A stretch of DNA of 64,000 nucleotides from Siphonodentalium dalli (taxonomy: Eukaryota > Mollusca > Scaphopoda > Gadilida > Siphonodentaliidae): assembly GCA_032622095.1 (NCBI GenBank), contig CP136061.1, positions 35,963,797 to 36,027,796 of the forward strand, given 5' to 3'. Both the position numbers and the translations under genes were made by a program. Positions 35,801 to 48,000 of this stretch are shown here, piece by piece; positions within the stretch are counted from its first letter, which is position 1, and every line of letters starts with the position of its first letter. The notes under the pieces are model-generated. The model had not been told where the DNA came from. It ran no database searches and saw nothing but the letters and a program-made list of their open reading frames with translations.

Positions 35801-38800
35801 CTGGTTTACTCATTCACTTGAGGCTTTCTGTAATTGGATTGATTGAGGTATAAATCAATGACATTAATTAAATAATGTAGGCTGGTTCACTCATTCAATT
35901 GGACAACTGAGGCATATAACATCAACAAGAAGGACATACAACATACTAATTGTTTTGCTTTATGTATCAAGCAGTGGAATTCATTGAAAATATATATTCT
36001 GCTTTACTCATTCATGGCACTATTCAATGAAAATCTTGGATAATTGAATTCTAGTTTCTAAACAAAACAATGACTTTCACTGAACAATACATATATATAT
36101 ATATATCTACATACATATACATATATATGTACATACACATAGACACACATACATATACATATGCTGGTGTACTCATTTATTGCGACAACTTAAGCATTAT
36201 TCAATGAAAATCATGGAAGGAAAAACTAAATTATACTGTCTCATAAATCAATGAATTTCATTGAATGACTCACTCACTTGATGCACTATCTAATTATTTT
36301 GCTTGAGGTATACATCAGTGACTTTAAATGAACAAATATTTTCTGGTATACTCATTCTTTGGCATTTTGAGGCATTATGCAATGGAAATCATGGAACACT
36401 AAATTCCAGCTTCTCACAAATCAAAGACTTTCATTGAATAATATAATTATGCTAGTTTGTTCATTCAGTTGAGGCAAATTATTTTGCTTGAGGTATACAT
36501 CAGTGACTTTAATTGAAACAATATGTTCTGGTTTGCTTTTTCTTTGGCCAATTTGAGGCATTATTCAATGAAAATCATGGAAAACTAAAGTCTAGTGTTT
36601 CATAAATCAATGACTTACATTGAAGAATGCAATTATTCTGGTTTACTCATTCACTTGAGGCTTTGTGTAATTGGATTGATTGAGGTATAAATCAATTACA
36701 TTAATTAAATAATGTAGGCTGGTTCACTCATTCAATTGGACAACTGAGGCATATAACATCAACAAGAGAAGAACATACAACATACTAACTGTTTTGCTTT
36801 ATGTATCAAGCAGTGGAATTCATTGAAAAATATATTCTGCTTTACTCATTCATGGCATTATTCAATGAAAATCGTGAAGAATTGAATTCTGGTTTCACAA
36901 AAATCAATTATCTTTATTGAACAATAAAAATATGATGGATTACTCATTCATTGGGACAATTTAGGCATTATTTAATGAAAATCAAGGAAAACTAAATTCT
37001 AGTGTCTCACAAATCAATGACTTTCATTGAATACTATTACTCATTCATTGGGACAGCTGGGGTACCATTGAATGAAACAATAGAAAACTGAATTTGGACA
37101 TTATAATATGCTGGTTTTTTCTCATTGTCGATGTAATTTTCTGAGAGTTTGATGACAAATTTGTGAGATTCATTATGAGTGATGTGTGGAGCTCACTTAT
37201 ACTAATTTCTTCATTGTCAGCTTAGGGTTACTAGTATGCCAGCTTAGGGTTACTAGTATACTGTTTTATATGTGGTCATTTATTTTATGATAAAAATAAT
37301 ATGTTCATATTCCAAGAACTATTTACACATTGTTATTATATCAAATATCAATGATAGTTATATATCAGCTAGAGATCCTATCTTCTTGTTCCTCTTGGCT
37401 TTGTCATGATATTTAATGTACATCTTTCCTCCTATAACCCATGAATCCTCAACTGCTTGGTGCTCCTTAGCTTTCTTGAGAATGTTTGAGTTGGTTTGAG
37501 TTAGGTCTTCTTTAGCAACAATGTTTGACCCTTTCAGAAGTTTCCTTTGTCTCACTACCTCATCCTTCTTTTTTCTGGACATGAATTTAACAATTATACC
37601 TCTATAATTTTTCTGTCCAGTGGCCCCAGAAACATATTGCCCAAGCCTGTGTGCAATGGATATGTCACCATTATTAAGTTTGACATCCAGCTTGCTGTTC
37701 AGTGCTGCAATAACTTTATATTCACTTTCATCAGCTGTATCAGTCTTGCTATCTACATCTATCCCATATACTCTGATGCTGTCCTTCCTTGTGTGCTGCT
37801 CTAGTCTATTGTTTTCTTGTTGTAAAGCTATGCATTGTCCTTCTAGATGTTGTATTACCTCATCCCTCTGTTTTGCTGCTTCTTTCATTGCATCACATTT
37901 GTTGTCTAACAGGTCCATCCTCTTCTCCATGTCATACACATCACTTCTGAATGCCTCCTTAACATCTGTAATCTTCTGCTCATATTCAATCTTCAGATTG
38001 CTTACTATGGAGTCTAAATCAGCCTTTTTAACCAACGGTTCCAAGCTTTTCTGCAGATCATCCTTGGTCACCATATTTCCAAGTTTGAAATTTATATCTG
38101 CCAAGATTGTTTCGAACGAGCTATTCTGTGAGGCTTGTGCAGCTTTTTGTTTGTCATCTGCGAAGTTTATTGCGGATTGTGTTTTTTGTTTTTTGGGTGG
38201 CCCAGCTTGTGACTTTGTTCTGTTGACAGGTTTAGTAGTATCCTTATTTATACTGTCGTCAGCATCTGAGGTTGAACTCATTACTGTATTTCGTTTATCT
38301 GGCATACTCTTTGTTTGTATTTACTTTTGTACATCGACAATGGGCTACTTATCTTGTACCAACTGAATCAACAGAAAGTGATCTTCTGGCGGCGTATTTT
38401 TCAATGGATATTGCTCCACTTATAACAAAGTATATCTTATATAACTCAGCAGTAGTCTGTAGTTATCTTTGCCAACAAAATAGTGATTTTCTCTCACCGC
38501 AATTAAAAATATATCTCTAGACCGCCATCTTTGTTTCTGTATTTCACTCTTTAATCTCAAAATTCGTGGTTATAAGTTATAGACCACCTTTTTGTAAATG
38601 GTCAATTATTGTATGTATAATATACTCTTCGTATCCTGGAGGACAATAAAGGTATATATATATATAATGTACTCACAACGTTGGCAATATTTCCCCGCAT
38701 ACCTCGGTCCCGGAGGGCACAGGCATGGTAAGTCACCAAGTAGAGTACCGTTATGGAGACACGATATCTGAAATGACATGTAGTTAGAATCAGAAAACGC

Positions 38801-38946
38801 CGCCCTGGTTATATACATGTATCTACTCATATAGTCGTGATGACTTAATTTAACCTAACACTCACTCTCTTTTGTCAAGTTCTGGGTTAATACCGAAATA
38901 CATCAACTCTTGCCCTCTATTCCCCCTCTCTCTCTTTCTCTCTATG

Positions 38947-39018
<72 letters not shown>

Positions 39019-42000
39019 CCTGCTATCCCTAACACAATCTTTTTCCTCTGTTCCATCCCTAACCCAAACTGCTATTTTCTCCAAAACCTTCATTTCCAAC
39101 ACTTCTCGTCTGAACTGTACACCTCCCTCACTTATTGTGGGACGGGGCATGTAGCCATCTGGCTTGTTATCTGATCCTCGTTTCCACATAATATAAAGTT
39201 ATTATACAATGTTGTGTACAGTATGTGTTTTTCTTGTACGAGTCCAGGTAGTGGTGAAAACTGAAAAGTCATATTGGACGAGACACGCCAGTGTCGAGTC
39301 CAATATGACTTTTCACCACAACCTGGACGAGTACAAGAGTATAATGACATTTTTATTATCCATCTGTATGTTTATCCAAATTTTGGAAATAAAACTTTTG
39401 TGGTTATTTTTGGTATTTGTCGGCACTTAATTCTCTATAAAAGCCTGTACCGTATATTGATCATCAGAAAGCATGATTTGGAAAAGTAAACACGGAAGTG
39501 AGAACAAAACTCAACGCGGAAGTGAAACGTCTGCTAAAATCCATCAATGTTGCGCGCGCATCACAATTTCACCGATTCATTTCGCAATAGAGTTAATTCG
39601 TGACGTCACGGAGTCCAATATGAGAAGTCATATTGTACAGTCGGGAGTCCAATATGACTTTCGGGAGTCCAATATGACTTTTTCCAGGACTATCACGTGG
39701 CGGCTTTTGCCAAATCGGAAATGGTGTTAGTTAAGGAATGGATAATTATATAAAGTTATTATACAATGTTGTGTACAGTATGTGTTTTTCTTGTACGAGT
39801 CCAGGTTGTGATGAAAAGTCATATTGGACGAGACACGCAGTGTCGAGTCCAATGTGACTTTTCACCACAACCTGGACGAGTACAAGAAAAACTCATACTG
39901 TACACAACATTGTATAATGACATTTTTATTATCCATCTGTATGTCTATCCAAATTTTGGGAATACAACTTTAGTGATTACTTCTGGTATTTGTCGGCACT
40001 TAACTCTCTATTAAAGCCTGTATTGATCATCAGAAAGCATAATTTGAAACAGTAAACACGGAAATGAAAAACAAAACTCAACGCGGAAGTGAAACATCTG
40101 CTAATCCACCAGTGTTGCGCGCGCATCAAAATTCACCGATTAATTTCGCAAAAGTTAATTCGTGACGTCACAGAGTCCCGATAAAAAAGTCATATTGCAC
40201 ACTTGGGAGTCCAATATGACATTCGGGAGTCCAATATGACTTTTTCCAGGACTGTCACGTGGCGGCTTTTGCCCAATCGGAAATGGTGTTAGTTAAGGGA
40301 TGGATAATAATATGTTCATGACCCAATAGAGTGAGTAGACCTGTTATAAATTCATTATAGACTAGCTACTTGCCATTATAAATAACAAAACACATAAATG
40401 ATTTATAACGTTTACGAACCAAAGCTAAACCACTCACATGAGGGTATCTGTAGCGTCTAAAACAATTCTGATCAAGATCACTGTATAGATTCCCACCAAA
40501 TAAGATTCACATGCATAAGGTTTATATTTCGTGTCGGTAATTATAAATAGTTATATACATGTATGCTGTCGAGAGTGGAACTGGACCTAACCATTATATT
40601 ACTTGGCGTGCTGGGGGAGCTCTCCGCTTGAGATACTCAGGCCAGATGTCATCATGTCGATTTCAACGACAGTCGACAAACAACGTCATCGTGTAAGTTT
40701 CCCCATTGACCGAATACGAGTGGAACTCAATGTATCTTCTGCTTTGTTCATAAGTATGTGATTTCATTCTATTCAAGAACATTGGATATATATATGGATT
40801 AACAGAAGCATGTACGTACTATAAAGACTTGTGATAATAATTAAATCAATATTAAATATTATGTTATTTCCTTTCGCATGGTATATAGTCTCTACAGCAC
40901 CATGCAATATTGATCAACTGCCGTGCATTAGTTGGAAAATAAAGCTTTGAGATACACGTAGATCGTGTTATGGCTGTCACGATAAGGCACCTCGCAAAAC
41001 TGTCCGCCTCTGACGGAGAGCTATATAGGTCCGATAATTTGACCCAATAGAGTGAGTAGACCTGTTATAAATTCATTATAGACTAGCTACTTGCCATTAT
41101 AAATAACAAAACACATAAATGATTTATAACGTTTATATAAATAGGAGAATGTTGCACATCGACTGATTTGTGTTGGCCTCTTGACAGCCGATTACGACAT
41201 TAATGCTTTAACCCCACCGATCTACTGTGAGACATAAGCACTCGCGAAAATTCAAAACAGCAGTGTCGTATTAGATAATAATTGGTGACGTCACAAAATC
41301 AGATATAGTCTATATACGACCAAAAGCGTTCGGCTTTGGTTCGTTATTAACACTTCTATTATGCTTATATGTGTCATCTGTATAATATGTGATCTGTTTG
41401 GATTTGGAAATAGAAATATGGTTACACTAAATACTCAAAGGCGGATTCCATATCATATATGAACAGACGATGTAAATTATCAGTAGTGTTCTCCGTTCAA
41501 ACACTCTTTAGTGTTGCCTTTCCAAGAAAAAATTATTAACGAACTCTCTTTATTTTGTAGGAAAGGCATTTCTTCGACGCACAGTGTGTGGAAAGAATGT
41601 AACATGACATGACGGTCTACAACCGCAACATATACCCGTGTTTAATACACTTGCTTATGTCGCATTCCGGTCCCGTTCTTGTGATAAAAATAGGTCGAAC
41701 AGGCCTATATGAATAACAGGCATAGGCCTATAATTTAGAAAACAATTGGGTTGATACTTCTCTGCGGTGTGAAACAATAAAGAGCGTTCAGTGTTAGTCT
41801 ATTCATAGTAAGGTTTTTCTGATTTATTGAGAACTAGCAGATTAGCCCGCCACTGGCGGCATTGGTCCCATGGCTTTGGTCGATCCATTAATTTTTGTTT
41901 TTCACCCGACAAAAACATTGCCCGTCCCGCGTTGACCATACATAAGAAATTTCACGTCGATGTCACCGCTGACGACCGAGATATCGCCCAAGGTCATTTG

Positions 42001-45000
42001 TGGGTACCCGTTTCAAGGTCAATGTCACCTGAGGCGGACAAACTGACCCGACGAAAATCTCCCCCGTCCCTTGGAAGCCCTAAGTACGAAATCCCCAGTT
42101 TCCGAGACGGTCGTACGATATCCTAACGTTCAATACGTTATGTGAATTTAGAGTTGTCCTTCCTGCATCGGGTAATACATTACATGTCTGGACACAGACA
42201 TAAGAATCACACTACACAAAGACAGACTTATAGCAGGGCGATAGGGTGAAGGAGTGGTCGCACGGGCTCGCGAATGGTCCGATGACACTGCCCGTGGCTT
42301 TTTACCTTAGATAGCAAGTTTGGGCTCAATCGATCGAGCCGTTTTCGAGTCTATAAAGGATAGACAGATATATATATACATTCCGTAGTTCTCAAAATAT
42401 ATAGTAGATCAGGCGACCTAATTCGACCCGAACAGAACCATGAGAATATGCAACTGGAAATTATTTTTTGCAAATATGAGCAAATAAATTGGTTTGATTC
42501 ACTTAACATATCGCGACTTTAATTTGCCTAATGGGTAATAACTATAGTGATAGAATACATTTCATACTTATTTGAAATTTTAGTCCCGAGCACATGTTTG
42601 CAGTGAATCAGGAAATAAGAATTTGCAGTCTCATTGTCAAGGTCAATTTCTTCTTTTTTTTCTAATACATTTACCGTCTATAATGTTTTTTTCTGTATGT
42701 TTTTTTTTCAGTTATGCCAACTTGTGTGCTGTTAACTACAAATTTTTGATTGAGATAAATTTATTTTCCAGTTGAAGTCCCCTGGGGTCCTCTGAACACA
42801 ACAACTGGAAAATAGAAAACGACTGTCTGTGGCTATGATCGCAGAAAGCTTTTTCAAAGTATATACCAGTTCATATAAATGGACAAATGTCTTTCTACAG
42901 CCCGTTCTCCTGAACATAAGCTCATATTGAACTTATTTCAACAACACAAATAATCCTATTTCGGTATAAATTGAATCTGAAGCACCAGGCGTACGCTCTT
43001 TATGGTGTGTTTTCACTGTGACCCGCGAAATAAAACGGAATAACGGGTTTAAGTGACTTTGGGCTTATTTCAGAGTCAAATAAGTCCAATACGAACAAGA
43101 CCACATGCCATTGGAAAACAAATTCAAGTTGATTTCAAATTGAAACTTCCTCCACCATTTACTGTTTGAAACATACAGTCTATGTGACAATCAACGTTGC
43201 AAAGACTGCGAATAATGAATTAAAGACATACGCGGGCTTAATTTAGTGAACCAAACTTAGTCCGAGGACTATATCTTTATTGGAGTAATGTTTCAATAAA
43301 CTAATTATAAGATTGTAGAAATTTCCAAGATTATCAGCAGTCGAAAATTCCAAAGTTGTGGCTGTTCGAAGCTTAAAGGTACTCAATCCGATTCGATGGT
43401 CCCCATATCATCAGATTCCAACAACAACAATTGTTTTGTGAAATTCCGCTCAGTTATCAGAATCGATTCATTAACCAAAAATAATGTCAAATATAGTATA
43501 CAATTGCGCAAAACCTGTTATTTATCGACATTTTGTTCAACGAAATTTTGCCGGTTTGTCAAATAACTGACCCAAAAAAACAATTAATATTAGATTTATC
43601 CATCTTCATCCGCAAATTTGGTCCGAGACAGTCTTCTCGTTTACTGGGCCACTAAATATTCCAGGTGGTGAAAAATAATAGATTTAAAAAATCGATATCT
43701 GTTTACTCTGAGCTTTGATGGGTGGGTTCATCGACTCGAATCAAATATTATTTACCCCCGAAGCCAAATAAATAGTAATTGAGGGGCGCTTAATCGGATA
43801 GAGTACCTTTAACGGATGTTCCATTTCAGAGAACACAACATATGAACTGAGCTCAAATGTAAATATTTACTCTTTTGTTCGGGATGAATTTGGCGGGCAA
43901 TAAAGAAAGTCGCTGAATATAATATAGTTTGAAAATTAAGAACGGTATTCGTTCATTGTTGAATATTTATTACATGTATGTACATACAGCTATATCGGTT
44001 TCGGCACATCTCGCCTTTTCAAAAGCTTGGAGTCACTGATGAAAGTGTGTACTCATCTTGGAGTCTGTAAGACAGTTCATGGTGAATCACGTGATAATTA
44101 CATTTAATTGAATTAAGTTATACGAGGAACCTCATTAAATTGTTATGGCTTTGACAGAGAGACGTGCTCAGACGTTCGTTTCTAACGGCGCTTGTATCAT
44201 TGAACGCTTGGACATAATGGTCATTTTATTTCAGTTTGATACCGTTTAATCTGTTGATAGGTTTGTGGTGGCGATTCCATCTTAATCTAATGTTTTTCTC
44301 CTTAATATCACTTGCCATCTTTAATGGTGACATTCTATAAGAAGCATGTGTATTTGCGCTATATTTATGTTGCTTCATTGTGTTCGACTGAACACTCAAA
44401 GTTCGTGCCGCGTGTTTCATTTGTCCAACTTTCGAAAGAACGTCCATAACAACGTGTATAGTTACTGTGAACACAAATTATCATGAATCAGACTGATCAA
44501 CAGGCTGATGAACATGGATAATTTTATTTGGAATAAATAAAATGTGTTACCCGATTACAACATTATTAATTTGTTTCTGCTTTATAACAATGGTAATGAC
44601 ATAGCATTGTCACGAGAAGATTAGATGTGATCAGGGCATTTGTTTACAAATTACATCGGGCTGGATGCCAGGGGTGCTATTCACCGGCTGGGTTTATAAT
44701 ATAGTCCAGGTAGTTTTACGAGGCGACGCTCAATGCGAAGCTATCGGTGGACATATCGATGGGAAGACATCGCCGCGCCATATAGGATTATCCAATCAAG
44801 GTGATTGGCGTCAATCATAGATTGACCACCGGTCACATAAACATGCTGCGTGTAGCAGTACACGTTTGTACACATTTCAACAATGAGCAACCGAGGAAAA
44901 GGACGTGGGGCAAAATATACCACCGACGACATGAGGGGGTCTACAAACAAAATCCGTATATAGGGCCGGGTTGGGTGGGTGGTCCAGAGGCCGAAACAAT

Positions 45001-48000
45001 CGTGCTTGTAATTATTTTTCCAAAATGGGTTTTTTTCAAACAATTTACAAGTACTGACCATGTAATGTTGTTTGTAAGCATGCTAGTATCATGTTTGTTG
45101 GCATATGGCTATATGGACATCTATAGTGACTATTTAGCCTCAGATTTAGCAACATTCTGGATTTCACAGGATCCCGTCCCACTTCTCAGTGGAAAACCGT
45201 AATTTAGTAAAAAAAATTAATGTATTACCCAGTGTAAATATGTTTTGGCAACTCTAATGCGTGTTGACTCACGATTGAGTTCATTAAAGCATACCATATA
45301 TTACCCGAATAAAAGTAATAAAATAAAAAAAACTGTATCACAAATACTACATGGTGAATACTCAATGATGACTAGATATCATTGACCCGATTGTTGCATA
45401 ACATGAAATTGAAAAGGGTGTCTCATAAATTTCTAATGTCTGAAATACTGTCTTGTTCTGGCATGCAATCAATTTCATTCCTTCTGGTTATTTCTCATCT
45501 TTTTAATGATTGCAAGTAATGTTAATTTGCAGCACTTATCCAAATAAAACTGAATTGGTTATAATGAATGGCCGTTACTGTTTATTGTTCAGACAATCCC
45601 AACTGAAGGTGACGCTATTCTCCTTGAATTGACGAACTTCATCTTGAAGCTTAAATACTGCTCAACAAGACTAAACTACAATACTAATTGTATACTGTTA
45701 TCGCTTACAAATATATGAACTGAAATAATGTGATGCATTCAGATGCTTTGAGAAATGACATTCTTCAATGTCTTCAAAGTTCAAACTAAAATCAAGAATA
45801 AAATCTGACTGAGACTATACTGCAGACTCTAGCGCACAAATATACATACAAATGGTTGAGTTATAATAATGCAAAATGTGTTTACGGATGGAACCAAGTT
45901 GGTAGCTCTGGTATGCATCGACAGGCAAAACCTGTGATATGCAGTAATATCTGCACACATCATTCCCGTATCATTCATGTCTATCACCATACCAAACCAC
46001 TTCAAAATTCGACAACCGACACTTCAACTTATATGGCAAAAACTTTGTACGGATATAATTTCATAAACAGGGCCCATGGATAACTCTGGTAGGCATTGGT
46101 ACTGACAATCCGTGATATTATGCATATTCGTTCCCCATTTCTGGTCCGTCACATGTCATAGAGCATCAAAGTATGACAACCGACTCTTGAGTTATGATGC
46201 AAAATGTTTGTACGGACGGACACACGGACGGCTCGAGACGTCAACTATATACCCGCCGACTAATATCGGGGGTATAATAACCATATATCTATGTGTATAC
46301 CTAACCAACACAATTCCCCACCCTGGTAAATAAGACTAAAGAGTTCTTTGATCATGCACAAATAATTGTAGAACCCCTGACCTGTTTACTACTATTTACA
46401 CTGGCCAGTGTTCTCTGTCAGACTAAACACGCTCGATATATTAAGGCTATAATGGCGGTCTAGGGCAATTTGTGACATACAGTGTACCCACACAATGCTT
46501 TATTATTGTTGTTAGATACTGGAAACACCAGGAAACACCTGGAAATACAGTTTATTTTTCGCAGTTAACACAGTTATTGAAGAACGGCTAAAAAACTCTG
46601 AAATTTTGATAAAAACATGAGAAAGGGGGTGGGTCCCTAACATTTGGAGGAACAAATTTGCACAAATGGGGTGGTGGGTTCCTCGGGGTCGGAAAAAAAC
46701 TTTTTGAGCCCTATATGTGCGATTGTTTTCCAGACCCCCCCCCACTGCCGACGAGCGTAACACTTTTTTTGGGCATTGTGGAGAGAAGAATCAAAATATT
46801 AAAGAACAAAGAAACCTGCACCATTCACCATCGCCTGAAAAATGATGCATGGAAAGAAATAGCAGGGAAATATCCAAACTGCAGAACCAAAACACAAACA
46901 AAATTCTTCTGAGACGTTATCTTCTTGGCTCTTCATTTTCACACTGTGCTAATTAAAAAAACCTCATTAATATCATTGAAACTCATTCTGCAGATATATA
47001 AACGAAAGCATGAGTCTCCACACAATTATACCCAAAAATTATACCGCTATACATGCCGATTGTGGCCGGTGAGTGTTCGTGAATTAGTCGTAAGACGGCG
47101 TCAATTGACAGGTGACAAATCTGATAGATTGGATCAATCACACCATCGACAGCGTGTGTCGTTTGCGCTAAAGCAAAGATACCTTTGCGTTCAGCCGCTA
47201 CCATATAAACTACCTGGTTTATAAAATAGTCTCGCTTGGTGAATAGCACCCCTGGAGTCTGGACTGGAGTTAATAATTTTACCGGAGATCGCTATCCAAT
47301 CGCTTTGGATTCGACTCTGGGTGTGTTGATAATTATTGAGTTGTTATTGAGTCATTTTAAACGTAAATTGTAGCCAAACAAGTAATTTTTGTTATCATGG
47401 ATAGTTAATTGCTGAAAATTTAAGTTGAGGTGTAAATATTTATTTTCTGAAAGTTTGCTTGGTCGTTGACAATTTCGGCCAATTTATTTTCGGCCCATCA
47501 ACCAAATTCGGAGATCGTCCAACGGAAAATCCTGTTGTGGCAATTAATTTTCTGAGATGGATTAATAGTAGATAGTTGAAAATGAAGTGTTATCTTTGTA
47601 ATTATAATCCATCAACGTCGTTGGTAGGTTGATCTATGAGCCTATAAATCGATCAGTAGACGAATAACATACTTAGTATAATCCGCTTCGTGGAATTATA
47701 CAGTATGTTATTCGTCGACTGATCGATCTATAGGCTCATAGATCAACCGAAAAACGACGTTGATGGCATATATACATTGATATTACTATATATATTTATA
47801 GAGAATCTCCAACGAGTTATGTTGGGATATAAGATTTTATGAAACGAGTTTGAAAAATTTCTACGAGTCGTAGAAAATACAATGTTTTGGAGCTCACTCT
47901 TTCAAATGGTATATGATATGGCATATATTTTATATAATGTGATTCGGGGGGGGGGGGGGGTTCTGGGGGGGGGGGGAGGTAGAAAATTAAATGGGCCTTT

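Larger units (their letters stand above)
44668..47255 (+). mobile_element. TIR DNA transposon carrying a Myb/SANT-like gene
   Basis: Ends CCAGGGGTGCTATTCACC (44668-44685) and GGTGAATAGCACCCCTGG (47238-47255) are perfect inverted repeats, and similarity continues inward to a second shared block, CCAGGTAGTTT. Without the nested insertion (44940-46747 plus one 7-bp duplicate) the element is about 770 bp. It encodes a short Myb/SANT-like protein, the accessory protein type of PIF/Harbinger transposons; no DDE transposase is present. Target duplication was not resolved, so the superfamily is inference. Confidence 0.55.

Noticed and set aside
37547-38520. Plus-strand frames of up to 248 codons opposite the ORF1-type gene
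   Set aside because: The minus-strand frame has the domain order of LINE ORF1 proteins. The plus-strand frames are its shadow, and their hydrophobicity comes from antisense codons.
38862-39189. Arg-Glu and Ser-Leu repeat proteins
   Set aside because: They are direct translations of the (CT)n microsatellite.
39190-40312. LTR pair of a small retrotransposon
   Set aside because: The two 560-bp copies directly abut, with no internal region, primer-binding site or coding sequence between them.
41827-42126. 99-codon basic protein
   Set aside because: The region reads like a dispersed retroposon relic, with no domain, no neighbours and no codon-level support.
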